DNA of 64,000 nucleotides from Pseudonocardia terrae (GTDB lineage: Bacteria > Actinomycetota > Actinomycetes > Mycobacteriales > Pseudonocardiaceae). The stretch covers positions 1-64,000 of the forward strand of contig NZ_JAJTTE010000044.1 in the NCBI RefSeq assembly GCF_021343995.1, written 5' to 3'. A model generated the notes under the pieces. That model ran no database searches. It saw only the letters and a program-made list of their open reading frames with translations, and was not told the origin of the DNA. Positions 8,035 to 16,523 of this stretch are shown piece after piece (position 1 is the stretch's first letter; every line of letters begins with the position of its first letter). The translations under genes and the position numbers were made by a program.

Positions 8035-11000
8035 GGCGCCGTGTCCTCTCCGACGAGCTGCAGGAACGCGTCCTCCAGGCGGCGGCGCGGGCCGGCGGAC
8101 TCCACCGAGATCCCGGCCGCGACCAGGGCCTCGACCGCCGAGGCGCGCGGGGTGCCGTCGAGCTCCGCGTGCACCAGGCGGCCGTCCGCGGCGACGTCGC
8201 GGACGCCGTCGAGCGCCGCGAGGACCTCGACCGCGCGATCCGGGGCGTCGACGCCGAAGCTGGCCGCCCCGCCGCCCGCGATGATGTCGTCGACCGTGCC
8301 GTCGGCGACGACCCGGCCGTGGTGCATGACGACGACGTGCGTGCACGTCTGCTCGACCTCCGCCAGCAGGTGGCTGGAGACGAGCACGGTCCGCCCGCCC
8401 TCGGCGTAGCGGCGCAGCAGCTCCCGCATCGCGTGGATCTGGGGCGGATCGAGCCCGTTGGTCGGTTCGTCGAGCACGAGCAGCTCCGGAAGGCCCAGCA
8501 TGGCCTGGGCGATCGCGAGCCGCTGCCGCATGCCCTGCGAGTAGGTGCCGACGCGGCGGTGCACGGACTCGCCGAGCCCCGCGATCTCGAGCGCCTCCTC
8601 GAGGTGCGCCTCGGCGGTGGGGCGCCCGGTCGCGGCCCAGTAGAGCCGTAGGTTGTCGGCGCCGGAGAGGTGCGGCAGGAAGCCGGGGCCCTCGACGAAC
8701 GCGCCGATCCGGGCCAGGACCGGGGCGCCGGGGCCGACCGGCTCGCCGAACGCCCGGATCGTCCCCGCGGTCGGCGCGATCAGGCCCATGAGCATGCGCA
8801 GCACGGTCGTCTTGCCGGCGCCGTTCGGACCGAGCAGCCCCAGGACCATGCCGGGCCGCACGGTGAACGACACCTCCTTCACCGCGCTGAACCCGCCCTT
8901 GTAGGTCTTCGCGAGACCGCTGATCTCCAGCGGCGGCGCGTCCGCGGCCCCGGCCGACGGGACCTCCCGGCGACGGCGCAGCGCCCTCGCGACCAGCCAG
9001 GCGACCAGCGACAGCAGCAGGACGACGGCGATCCCGACCAGCGGCCACACCGGCACCGTGCTGGTCGTGACGGCCCGGCCGGGCACCACCGGCACGTCGA
9101 GCGCGGCGCCCTGGGCCAGGCCGATCCGCCACACCGCCGGCTGGGCGGGCGAGGCGAAGCCCTGGTCGGTCGTGCTGATCGAGACGACGAGGCGGTTGCC
9201 GGCCTCGATCGGCGCGACGACGCCGGGCAGCGTGATCGACACCCGGGCGGGACTGCCGTCGGCGGGGACGGCGACGCGGACCGGCGCCACGGCGTTGCCG
9301 AGCAGCTGGCGCAACCCGTCCTTCCCGACCTCGTAGGTCTTGGCGAACAGCACCGCCTCGTCGGCGGCGGGCTGACCCGGCGTCCGGGAGACGGTGACGT
9401 CGACGCGCGTCGCGCCCGCGACGTCCGTCTGCGCGGTCAGCGCGGGTCCGGTGAACAGCGCGGACTGGCCGGGGAGATCGGCGGTGAACGCCGAGAGCCG
9501 GCTGCCGAGCGAGCCGAGCGCGCCGCCGAGGCCGGGCAGCGAGGTGATCGCCGCCGGGTTCCCGCCGGCCGGGTTGGCGACGACCTGCGGCCCGCCTTGC
9601 AGCGGGAGCGCCTGCGTCGTGACGGGGGCGGCGTCGGCCAGGCCGGGGTAGGCATCGGCGACGACGGTCCGGCTCGTCGTGGTGGTGCGGCCGGCGCGGA
9701 TGCCGCTCTCCACCTCGTAGGAGAAGGAGGTGCCGGGGTCCGGGCCGGTGCCGCGCAGGTGGAAGTCGAACCACTCGCCGATCTGGTCGCGGACGGCCTG
9801 GCCGGGAGCGCCGCCGTCGTGGCCGCCCGCGTACCAGGCGAGCTTCACCGGCGTGCCGTGCGCGGCAATCTGGCGCGCGTTGGCGTCGGCCTGGTCGAGG
9901 CCGAACAGGGTGTCCTGCTCGCCCTGCACGATCAGCGTCGGCGCGGTGATCCGGTCGGTGACCGACACGGGTGAGGAGCGGTGCAGCAGCGCCTCGGTGG
10001 CGGGGGAGAGGCGACCGGTGGTGGCGGCGTCGGTGTAGGCGGCGCAGACCTCGGCGGTGAAACGGCCGCAGGTCACCGGTGGGGCGTTCGGCGGGACGGC
10101 CGAGGCGGGCAGGCCGCCGCCGGTGCGGGCGCCCAGGGTGGAGGCGAGGTCGCCGGTGCCGCCCGAGGTGCTGTCGCTCGAGCCGGAGCCGGTGTTGCTG
10201 GAGCTGGAGTCGCTGCTGTCGCCGGAGCTGCTGTCGGTGGTGGAGGGGTCACCGGTGCCGGGGTTGGTGCCGTCGCCGGAGGTCGAGGCGTTGCCGGAGG
10301 CGGGGGCGCCGCCGGACGGCGATGAGCCGGCGTCGGTGCTGCTGTCGGAGGCGCCGGTGCCGCTGCCGCCGGTCGAGCCGGTCGAGCGGGCCGACGCGCC
10401 GCCGGAGGCGTCGGTGCCGTTCGTGTTGCCGGTGCCGTTCGTGTTGCCGGTGCCGTTCGTGTTGCCGGTGCCGTTCGTGTTGTTCGTGCCGGCGGCCGAG
10501 CCGGCGTCGCCGTTCGTGGCGCCGGTGCCGGTACCGATGCTGCTCGAGCCGGAGGAGAAGAACACCCCGGCCCAGCCGCGCTTGAACACGCCGTCGCCGC
10601 CGAAGGTGCCGCGGGCCGGGGTGTCCTCGGGCAGGTCGGTGGGGCCGCCGGCGTTGGGGAACAGCGCCTGGGACAGGTCGTTCCAGGTGATCACGGGGGC
10701 GAGGGCGTCGATCCGCCGGTCGTACCCGGCGAGCAGCAGCGACAGGGCGCCGCCGTAGGAGCCGCCGGTGACGCCGACCCGCGGGTCGCCGGGGCCGTCC
10801 TGCTGCACCTCGGGGCGCTGGGCGAGCCAGTCGACGAGCTGCTCGGCGTCGGCGACCTCGTAGTCCGGGGAGTCGAGCGCGATCTGCCCGCCGCTGGCCC
10901 CGAACCCGCGCGCCGACCAGGTGAGCACGACGTACCCGCGGTCGGCGAGCTGCCGGGCGTCCGTGTCGACGGACTGCTTGCTCCCGCCGAACCCGTGCGC

Positions 11001-11357
11001 GACGAGCACGGCGGGCGCCGGCGTGGTCGCCGGCAGGTAGAGCGTGGTGTCCAGCGAGACGGTGCCCGGGACGCCCGGTCCGCCGCGGACGTCGATGCGC
11101 TGGTCGCTGGTGCGGATGTCGGCGGAGGTGGGCGCGGGCGTCGGCGCGGAGCTGGTGATCGTGGCCGCGGCAGCGGTGCCCGGTGCGAGGGACAGCAGCG
11201 CCACCGTGGCGATCATCGCGGTGCCGAGGGCGGAGGCGCGGCGGAGGCGCCGCGCTCCGCGGACCGAGCCTTTGCGGGGGTGCTCGGGTCTGCGCTCGTC
11301 GCGCACGGCCCTGCGCACGACGGCACGCGCGCCGACGGCGCAGAACAGGCGGGACAC
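8031..11357 (-). CDS. S15/X-Pro dipeptidyl-peptidase-like hydrolase fused to an ABC ATPase
   Basis: A single frame of 1108 residues with two unlike halves. Residues ~38-64 form a signal sequence. An alpha/beta hydrolase follows with the nucleophile elbow GVTGGSYGG (Ser ~200), an acid in VQGEQDT and a His in AGGHDGG. A Gly/Ser/Asn/Thr low-complexity insert (~residues 270-420) interrupts it, and a beta-rich X-Pro-peptidase-type C-terminal domain follows. A membrane segment (VWPLVGIAVVLLLSLVAWLVA) then leads to a complete ABC domain of ~290 residues with Walker A GPNGAGKTT, signature YSQGMRQR and Walker B LLVLDEPTNGLD. Topology predicts an extracellular hydrolase tethered to a cytoplasmic ATPase. 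The GTG at 11357 lies 6 nt after TACGGT, so a leaderless start is likely. The coupled permease is directly downstream. Confidence 0.85.
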   Translation of the reverse strand: MSRLFCAVGARAVVRRAVRDERRPEHPRKGSVRGARRLRRASALGTAMIATVALLSLAPGTAAAATITSSAPTPAPTSADIRTSDQRIDVRGGPGVPGTVSLDTTLYLPATTPAPAVLVAHGFGGSKQSVDTDARQLADRGYVVLTWSARGFGASGGQIALDSPDYEVADAEQLVDWLAQRPEVQQDGPGDPRVGVTGGSYGGALSLLLAGYDRRIDALAPVITWNDLSQALFPNAGGPTDLPEDTPARGTFGGDGVFKRGWAGVFFSSGSSSIGTGTGATNGDAGSAAGTNNTNGTGNTNGTGNTNGTGNTNGTDASGGASARSTGSTGGSGTGASDSSTDAGSSPSGGAPASGNASTSGDGTNPGTGDPSTTDSSSGDSSDSSSSNTGSGSSDSTSGGTGDLASTLGARTGGGLPASAVPPNAPPVTCGRFTAEVCAAYTDAATTGRLSPATEALLHRSSPVSVTDRITAPTLIVQGEQDTLFGLDQADANARQIAAHGTPVKLAWYAGGHDGGAPGQAVRDQIGEWFDFHLRGTGPDPGTSFSYEVESGIRAGRTTTTSRTVVADAYPGLADAAPVTTQALPLQGGPQVVANPAGGNPAAITSLPGLGGALGSLGSRLSAFTADLPGQSALFTGPALTAQTDVAGATRVDVTVSRTPGQPAADEAVLFAKTYEVGKDGLRQLLGNAVAPVRVAVPADGSPARVSITLPGVVAPIEAGNRLVVSISTTDQGFASPAQPAVWRIGLAQGAALDVPVVPGRAVTTSTVPVWPLVGIAVVLLLSLVAWLVARALRRRREVPSAGAADAPPLEISGLAKTYKGGFSAVKEVSFTVRPGMVLGLLGPNGAGKTTVLRMLMGLIAPTAGTIRAFGEPVGPGAPVLARIGAFVEGPGFLPHLSGADNLRLYWAATGRPTAEAHLEEALEIAGLGESVHRRVGTYSQGMRQRLAIAQAMLGLPELLVLDEPTNGLDPPQIHAMRELLRRYAEGGRTVLVSSHLLAEVEQTCTHVVVMHHGRVVADGTVDDIIAGGGAASFGVDAPDRAVEVLAALDGVRDVAADGRLVHAELDGTPRASAVEALVAAGISVESAGPRRRLEDAFLQLVGEDTAP
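10413..10484 (-). repeat. Four 18-bp in-frame repeats inside the hydrolase insert
   Basis: Four near-identical copies of ggtgccgttcgtgttgcc (the last ends in gtt) encode, on the minus strand, tandem Asn-Thr-Asn-Gly-Thr-Gly units. They lie in the disordered insert of the S15-ABC fusion and are a likely site of length variation between strains. Confidence 0.85.
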
Positions 11358-11363
11358 CCGCGA

Positions 11364-11369
11364 ACCGTA
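11364..11369 (-). promoter_or_regulatory. Putative -10 box of the S15-ABC fusion gene
   Basis: On the minus strand TACGGT is followed by 6 nt and the GTG at 11357. This supports the long N-terminus and a leaderless transcript. Confidence 0.45.
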
Positions 11370-11539
11370 TCCGCGGCGAGCGCCCCACCGCGCGCAGCAC
11401 CTCAGGACGTTCTCAGTCGGGAGTGTCCGCCTCGCCCGATCTGCCCAGTTCAGCTACCGCAGCAGGACGGCGGCCATGGTCGCGGGCTCGGCGGCGGGGG
11501 TGACGAGCCACACGGCCCCACCGGCAGCGCGGGCTCCGA

Positions 11540-12275
11540 GATCGTCGGCCCTGGAGCAGGAGGGTCGCAGAGCGACCTCCACGCTCCACGACCTGTGATC
11601 ATGGTCGAGTGGCGCTGGTGGGCCGGGGCCGTGGGAGCTGCGGTGCATCAGCCGCCCCCTAGCAGCTCCTGCACCACAATCGTGGGCTGCGCTCGTCCCG
11701 TGATCGTCGGTGATGGAGCGATGCGGTCGTTCAGCAACCTTCGCGCTCCATGACTGGCGATCATGGCCCGCTGGTCCGGGTGGTAACGGGGTGTCAGGTG
11801 GTCAGGGTCATGGGAGTTGCGGTGCAGGAGCCGCTCTGCAGCAGCTCCTGCCACGACCGCCAGGCGATCGTCAGCGGGTTCCTTGGCCATGATCGTCGGC
11901 TCTGGAGCAGGACGGTCGCTCAGCGACCTCCACGCTCCATTATTAATGATCATGGTCGGTGTGGTCGGGTGGGGTGGCGCGTTCAGCGGGGAAGTGGGGG
12001 TGCAACGGCCCCCACGGCGCGGCACCCCAACAGCAGGTGATCTCCGACTGTGGAGCGGAAGCCGCACTCACCGCGGCTTTCCTTCCACGACCGACGCTCA
12101 CCGCGGCTTTCCTTCCACGACCGACGCTCACCGCGGCTTTCCTTCCACGACCGACGATCGTGGAGTCGTACGTTCCCCAGGGCCACCGGCAGCAGAAGTG
12201 CGACTGACCCGGACAGCACTGGTCCATAGGCGAGTTGTGGTGCACCCACCGCCCCGCAGCGGCTGCTGCACCACA
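11540..12275. repeat. Noncoding array of related palindromic repeats
   Basis: The 1.05 kb between the fusion gene and the phosphatase gene shows no credible gene. Three related ~68-bp units start atcgtcgg and end near gatcatgg (11541-11606, 11703-11768, 11892-11958). Each holds a hairpin with 16-nt imperfect arms and a 3-nt loop (11553-11587, 11715-11749, 11904-11938); the loops are aga, tca and tca. Between them are hairpins of a second type, GGAGCTGC/GCAGCTCC (11634-11641 with 11662-11669) and GCAGGAGC/GCTCCTGC (11824-11831 with 11844-11851). A third type, GTGGTGCA/TGCACCAC (12237-12244 with 12267-12274), closes the array. The units are diverged copies with conserved base-pairing potential, which resembles REP/BIME-type intergenic arrays. 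Confidence 0.75.
12067..12156. repeat. Three perfect 30-bp tandem repeats
   Basis: Three identical 30-bp units begin ctcaccgcggctttcc and end acgaccgacg. The sequence just upstream (12051-12066, GTGGAGCGGAAGCCGC) can pair with GCGGCTTTCCTTCCAC in any of the three copies, so the tandem units look like amplified 3' arms of one hairpin of the surrounding array. Confidence 0.9.
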
Positions 12276-12408
12276 GCTGCGTCGACGAGCCCTGCCGCGC
12301 ATCTCGACTCGCCTCGTACCCCTTCCGGCGGTCACCCGGTCGTCGGCCTTTCCCGACGCGCCGGGCGGCTGCGAGCACCCGGAGGGATCATCGGGCGAGA
12401 GTCGGGGC

Positions 12409-14148
12409 GTGCCCGTGAACCCGGAGGGTGAGACACCCGATCTCGGCATCCCGCGCCGGCTGGCCCGCGACATGACCATCGCGGACCAGCACGAGTGGAT
12501 CCGCGCCGAGCTGCGGCGCCGGCCGATCACCCGCCGGGCGGCGCTGCGGGGCGGGATCGGCGCCCTCGCGGGGCTCGCCCTCGCCAACGGGCCATGGACC
12601 GGGGTGGCGCGGGCGGCGGAGACCGGGCTCGTCGGGCGGCACCTCGCTTTCGGCGACGACCCGCGCACCTCGATGGCGATCGCCGGGGAGCTGACCCGCA
12701 AGCCCGCCGGGGACGTCCTGCTCGATCTCGGTCTCGACGCCCGGTACGGCGCGACGGTGCCCGTGGAGCTGCGCGAGCTGGTCAGTCAGATGCCCCGGGG
12801 CGAGGACGTCCGGGGCGGGCAGCAGCTGTTCGCCCACGCGCGCGCCGAGGGGCTGACGGCCGGCACGACCTACCACTACCGGTTCCGCCTCGCCGACGGC
12901 TCGACCACGCCCGACGCCACCTTCCGCACCGCCCCGGCGAAGGGCGACCGCACGCCGTTCACGTTCACCGCCTTCGCCGACCAGGGCGTCGCCTCCGACG
13001 ACAGCAGAGGCGGCGACGGGAACGGCTCCTCGGCGCCCCCGAACGCCCTGACCGCACTCGTCGCGAAGGACGCCCCCGCCTTCCACCTGCTGGCCGGCGA
13101 CATCTGCTACGCCGACCGCGACGGCAAGGGGGAGCGGGGCGACGCGTTCGACCCGGGGCTCTGGACCCGGTACTTCGCGGCGATCGAGAGGAGCGCGGCG
13201 AGCACACCGTGGATGTTCGCGACGGGCAACCACGACATGGAGGCCGTCTACGACGACGGCGACTCCCGCCACGGCTACGGCGGCCACGCCGCGCGGCTGG
13301 ACCTGCCGCGCACCGGGCCGTCGGGCTGTCCGTCGGTCTACGCGTTCACCCACGGTTGCGTCGGGGTGGTGAGTGTCGACGCCAACGAGCTCTCCACCGA
13401 GATCCGCGCGAACACCGGCTACAGCCACGGCGCCCAGGTCGGCTGGCTGACCGACACGCTCGCGACCTTCCGCGCGGACCCGGACATCACGTTCGTCGTG
13501 GTGTTCTTCCACCACTGCGCCTACTCCACGAGCGACTCGCACGCCTCCGACGGCGGCGTCCGCTCGGCCCTCACGCCGCTGTTCGACCGGTTCTCGGTCG
13601 ACCTGGCCGTGCAGGGGCACAACCACCAGTACGAGCGCACCGACCCGATCCGCGACGGCAAGCCCACCCGGGAGGCCCCCGACCGCTCGACCGTCCGCCC
13701 CGCCACGGACGGCACGACATACCTCTGCGTCGGCTCCGGCGGCCGGAAGAGCAACGGCTGGCTCGACGGCGGGGGCGACCGGTACCGCGGCCGGACCGGC
13801 GAGGATCGGGAGATCCGCAGCCGGGTGACGCGCAAGGACGGCGGCGAGTCCGAGACGGTCGCCTGGTCACGGGCGCGCTACGCGGGGTACGCGTACCTGC
13901 GGGTGGAGGTGCAGCCCGAGGCGCCCGGGCGGATCGCGACGATGCGGGTGCACGCGATCACCGCGGACGGCGAGGAGATCGACCGCATCGACCTGGCCCG
14001 GCCGGTCCCCGCCGTCCCCGCCGTCCCCGCCGCGCCCGCCACGCCCGGACCCGCCATCCCGGCAGCGCCGGCCGACTGGACGCGTACCCCGTCCGGGTTG
14101 TCCGTGCCCGCCGGTTCTCCCGTTCCGTCCCCTGTTCGGTCCCTCTGA
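12409..14148 (+). CDS. Tat-exported purple-acid-phosphatase-like metallophosphoesterase
   Basis: About 579 residues from this start. RRPITRRAALRGG followed by an Ala/Gly/Leu stretch ending ARAAE is a twin-arginine signal. A PhoD/purple-acid-phosphatase-type N-terminal beta domain (LTAGTTYHYRFRLADG) precedes the catalytic domain. That domain has all the metal-site blocks: FTAFADQG, AGDICYAD, TGNHDME, FFHHCAYST and QGHNHQYERT. It should hydrolyse phosphate esters or diesters outside the membrane using a bimetal centre. The C-terminus is a Pro/Ala/Val-rich tail. The start is uncertain: GTG 12409, GTG 12415 and ATG 12472 are all in frame and none has a clear Shine-Dalgarno. Only starts before the RR motif make sense. 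Confidence 0.85.
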   Translation: MPVNPEGETPDLGIPRRLARDMTIADQHEWIRAELRRRPITRRAALRGGIGALAGLALANGPWTGVARAAETGLVGRHLAFGDDPRTSMAIAGELTRKPAGDVLLDLGLDARYGATVPVELRELVSQMPRGEDVRGGQQLFAHARAEGLTAGTTYHYRFRLADGSTTPDATFRTAPAKGDRTPFTFTAFADQGVASDDSRGGDGNGSSAPPNALTALVAKDAPAFHLLAGDICYADRDGKGERGDAFDPGLWTRYFAAIERSAASTPWMFATGNHDMEAVYDDGDSRHGYGGHAARLDLPRTGPSGCPSVYAFTHGCVGVVSVDANELSTEIRANTGYSHGAQVGWLTDTLATFRADPDITFVVVFFHHCAYSTSDSHASDGGVRSALTPLFDRFSVDLAVQGHNHQYERTDPIRDGKPTREAPDRSTVRPATDGTTYLCVGSGGRKSNGWLDGGGDRYRGRTGEDREIRSRVTRKDGGESETVAWSRARYAGYAYLRVEVQPEAPGRIATMRVHAITADGEEIDRIDLARPVPAVPAVPAAPATPGPAIPAAPADWTRTPSGLSVPAGSPVPSPVRSL

Positions 14149-14213
14149 CCGGTGTAATCGGTCACCCCGGCTGGCGAGTGGCGGAGCGGGGCGGGCAGAC
14201 TGGAGGGGCACCG

Positions 14214-14369
14214 CAGGGGAGTATCCCGGTCACGGTGGCGTCGTCAGCACGGAGAAGGGCCCGCAGCCCGGAAACGACAATCATGCGGGTCCCGAACCCG
14301 GCGCCATCGATCCGCAGCTGAGCGGAGGGGAGAGACCTCGGGGCAGTCCCGTGCTGCCCGAGACCCCTG
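14214..14369 (+). promoter_or_regulatory. yybP-ykoY-type manganese riboswitch upstream of terC
   Basis: The 230-nt leader of the TerC gene carries the hallmark blocks of the yybP-ykoY aptamer in order: GGGGAGTA at 14216-14223, CGTCAGCACG at 14242-14251 and GAGACC at 14360-14365. The ends close into P1 by CAGGGG (14214-14219) with CCCCTG (14364-14369), and the CC of GAGACC takes part in P1 as in known members. P1 touches the terC Shine-Dalgarno GGAGG (14369-14373), suggesting translational control. An alternative hairpin 14337-14362 (CTCGGGGCAG with CTGCCCGAG) uses the same GAG, so it would compete with aptamer closure. TerC-family genes are classic targets of this Mn2+ sensor. A weak -10 (TGTAAT, 14153-14158) lies upstream. 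Confidence 0.85.
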
Positions 14370-14381
14370 GAGGCTCACCGC

Positions 14382-15485
14382 GTGAACGTGCCCGTCTGGC
14401 TCTGGTTCGCCACCATCGGCGGCCTGGTGGCCATCATCCTGGCCGACCTGTTCCTGGTCGACCACAAACCGCACGCCGTGACGATCAGGGAAGCCACTCG
14501 CTGGGTGCTGTTCTACGTCGTGCTCGCCGTGCTGTTCGGCCTCGGCATCTGGTACTTCGCGGGCGGCCAGTACGCCGGGGAGTTCTTCGCCGGCTACATC
14601 ACCGAGTACTCGCTCTCGGTGGACAACCTGTTCGTCTTCGTGATCATCATGTCGAGCTTCGCCGTGCCGGCGATCCACCAGCACCGGGTGCTGCTGGTCG
14701 GCATCGTGATCGCGCTCGTGATGCGCGGCCTGTTCATCGCCGTCGGCGCCGCCGCGATCAACGCCCTGAGCTGGGTGTTCTATCTCTTCGCCGCCTTCCT
14801 CGTCTACACCGCCGTGAACATGGTCCGGCAGGGCATGGGTGGTGGGGAGGAGGAGTGGAAGGAGCCGCGCGTCGTCGCGCTGGTGCGCCGCGTGCTGCCG
14901 GTGACCGAGAACTTCCACGGCTCCCGGACGACCGTGAAGCTCGACGGCAAGCGCTGGGTCACCCCGATGCTGATCGTGATGATCGCGATCGGGCTCACGG
15001 ACCTGCTGTTCGCCCTCGACTCGATCCCGGCGATCTTCGGCCTCACCCAGGAGCCGTTCCTGGTCTTCACGGCCAACGCCTTCGCCCTGATGGGCCTGCG
15101 CCAGCTGTACTTCCTGCTCGGCGGGCTGCTCCGGAAGCTGATCTACCTGTCCTACGGGCTGGCGGTGATCCTGGCCTTCATCGGCGTGAAGCTGGTGCTG
15201 CACGCCCTGCACGAGAACGAGCTGCCCTTCCTGAACAACGGGGAGCCGATCCCGGTGCCGGAGGTCAGCATCGCGGTGTCGCTGCTGGTCATCGTGGGTG
15301 TCCTGGCGATCACGACGGTGGCCAGCCTGGTCGCGGTGCGCCGCCGGCCCGAGCTCGCCGAGGCCCACGGCTCGGCGGTCACGGTGCCGGTGGCGCACAC
15401 CCGCGAGGAGGCCGAGGCGATGGACCGGCACGACCGGGAGATCGACGACGAGATGGCCCGCTACGACCGGGAGCATTCCTCCTGA
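14382..15485 (+). CDS. TerC/Alx-family membrane protein, probable Mn2+ exporter
   Basis: A polytopic protein of 367 residues with about nine membrane segments. It has the TerC family blocks: EYSLSVDNLFVFVIIM in helix 3, HQHRVLLVGI, and the second acidic motif IGLTDLLFALDSIPAIFGLT, followed by FALMGLRQLYFLLGGLL. The paired acidic residues in these helices are the proposed metal path. The long hydrophilic loop at ~residues 145-190 and the charged tail (HDREIDDEMARYDREHSS) face the cytoplasm. The GTG has GGAGG 8 nt upstream. The preceding riboswitch-like leader makes manganese export the most likely role. Older annotation as tellurium resistance should not be taken literally. Confidence 0.88.
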   Translation: MNVPVWLWFATIGGLVAIILADLFLVDHKPHAVTIREATRWVLFYVVLAVLFGLGIWYFAGGQYAGEFFAGYITEYSLSVDNLFVFVIIMSSFAVPAIHQHRVLLVGIVIALVMRGLFIAVGAAAINALSWVFYLFAAFLVYTAVNMVRQGMGGGEEEWKEPRVVALVRRVLPVTENFHGSRTTVKLDGKRWVTPMLIVMIAIGLTDLLFALDSIPAIFGLTQEPFLVFTANAFALMGLRQLYFLLGGLLRKLIYLSYGLAVILAFIGVKLVLHALHENELPFLNNGEPIPVPEVSIAVSLLVIVGVLAITTVASLVAVRRRPELAEAHGSAVTVPVAHTREEAEAMDRHDREIDDEMARYDREHSS

Positions 15486-15490
15486 CCGTC

Positions 15491-15530
15491 GTGCGTTGTG
15501 GGTGGTGCTCCTGCACCACCCACCGCGCAC
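15491..15530. terminator. Bidirectional hairpin terminator
   Basis: GTGGGTGGTGC (15498-15508) pairs perfectly with GCACCACCCAC (15513-15523) around a TCCT loop. An outer GTGCG/CGCAC pair (15491-15495 with 15526-15530) extends it. It sits between the convergent terC and phosphoesterase genes. There is no U tract, as is usual in actinobacteria. Confidence 0.8.
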
Positions 15531-15537
15531 AGCTGCC

Positions 15538-16050
15538 TCAGCGCAGGTTCTCCAGGTGGACCAGGTCCACCCAGCGCAGCTCGCCCTCCTGCACCGTCGC
15601 CGTCATCCACGTGTGCGTGGGCTGGCGACGGCGGTCGGTGGGGGAGCCGGGGTTCAGCAGCCGCAGGCCCGTGCTCGCCGTCGTGTCCCACGGGATGTGG
15701 CTGTGCCCGAACACGAGCACGTCGACGTCGGGGAAGCGGGCCGCCATCCGCCGCTCCCGGCCCTGCGCCGCACCCGTCTCGTGGGTCACGGCGAACCGCA
15801 GCCCACCGGCCTCGAACCGCGCCACCTCGGGGAGGCGTTCGCGCAGCTCGGGGCCGTCGTTGTTGCCCCACACCCCGACGACCCGGGGCGCCCGCGCCTC
15901 CAGCGCGTCGAGCAGACCGGGGTCCATCCAGTCGCCGGCGTGGACGACGAGGTCGTCCGCGCCGAGCGACTCCACCGCCTGCCACAGCGGCGCGGGCAGG
16001 TCCTTCGCCCGCACCGGGACGTGGGTGTCGGAGACGATCAGCAGCCTCAC
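15538..16050 (-). CDS. YfcE/MJ0936-type metallophosphoesterase
   Basis: A compact protein of 170 residues. Metal-site motifs are LLIVSDTHVP (D-x-H), HAGDWMD, GVWGNNDG (GNxD/H box) and VFGHSHIPWD (GHSH), with LLNPGSPTDRR at the end as in YfcE-like phosphodiesterases. It probably hydrolyses small phosphodiesters in the cytoplasm with Mn2+ or a similar metal. The GTG overlaps the stop of the FKBP gene by 4 nt (GTGA), so the two are translationally coupled, and it ends at a strong terminator. Confidence 0.9.
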   Translation of the reverse strand: MRLLIVSDTHVPVRAKDLPAPLWQAVESLGADDLVVHAGDWMDPGLLDALEARAPRVVGVWGNNDGPELRERLPEVARFEAGGLRFAVTHETGAAQGRERRMAARFPDVDVLVFGHSHIPWDTTASTGLRLLNPGSPTDRRRQPTHTWMTATVQEGELRWVDLVHLENLR

Positions 16051-16421
16051 TGCACCGCGAGCAGGTCCACCACGAAGATCAGCGTCTCGCCGCCCTTGAT
16101 GACGCCGCCGGCCCCGCGGTCGCCGTAGCCCAGGTGCGGCGGGATGACCAGCCGGCGGCGCCCGCCGACCCGCATGCCCTGCACACCCTGGTCCCAGCCC
16201 TGGATGACCTGGCCGGCGCCGAGGCCGAACTGCAGCGGCTGGCCGCGGTTGTAGGAGGCGTCGAACTCCTCGCCGGTCGAGTGCGCGACGCCGACGTAGT
16301 GCACGGCCACCCGGTGGCCGGCCTTCGCCTCCTCGCCCTCGCCCACGGTGATGTCGGTGATCTCGAGGCCGGTCGGGGCCGGGCCGTCGATCGGGTCGAC
16401 GTCGGGCTTCTGCGGTGCCAT
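16047..16421 (-). CDS. FKBP-type peptidyl-prolyl cis-trans isomerase
   Basis: A single FKBP domain of 124 residues without signal peptide, so cytoplasmic. Recognisable blocks are ITVGEGEEAKAGHRVAVHYVG, FDASYNRGQPLQFGLGAGQVIQGWDQGVQGMRVGG and the C-terminal IPPHLGYGDRGAGG...LIFVVDLL. Active-site aromatic residues Tyr, Phe and Trp are in place. It catalyses proline isomerisation in protein folding. AGGAGGA lies ~9 nt before the ATG. It is the first gene of a two-gene unit with the overlapping phosphoesterase and is divergent from the MOSC gene. Confidence 0.95.
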   Translation of the reverse strand: MAPQKPDVDPIDGPAPTGLEITDITVGEGEEAKAGHRVAVHYVGVAHSTGEEFDASYNRGQPLQFGLGAGQVIQGWDQGVQGMRVGGRRRLVIPPHLGYGDRGAGGVIKGGETLIFVVDLLAVQ

Positions 16422-16523
16422 AGTCGGGTTCCTCCTGGGTCTCGCGTCGGTCGGGCGCCACCCTGCCAGAACCCCGCCGTCCGAAGGTGGCGCGGGGCCC
16501 CGCCCGCCCGCTACGAAGGGATC

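Noticed and set aside
12067-12156. The 30-bp direct repeats as a CRISPR array
   Set aside because: The units are directly adjacent with no spacers, only three copies, and no cas genes are present.
11648-12701. Several open frames of 60-250 codons in the palindrome array
   Set aside because: They translate the repeats themselves, occur on both strands and lack Shine-Dalgarno or family motifs. The structure is better explained as hairpins.
14382-15485. Tellurite resistance function for the TerC protein
   Set aside because: No other ter genes (terB, terD, terZ) are nearby and the leader is a manganese-type riboswitch, so metal homeostasis is more likely.
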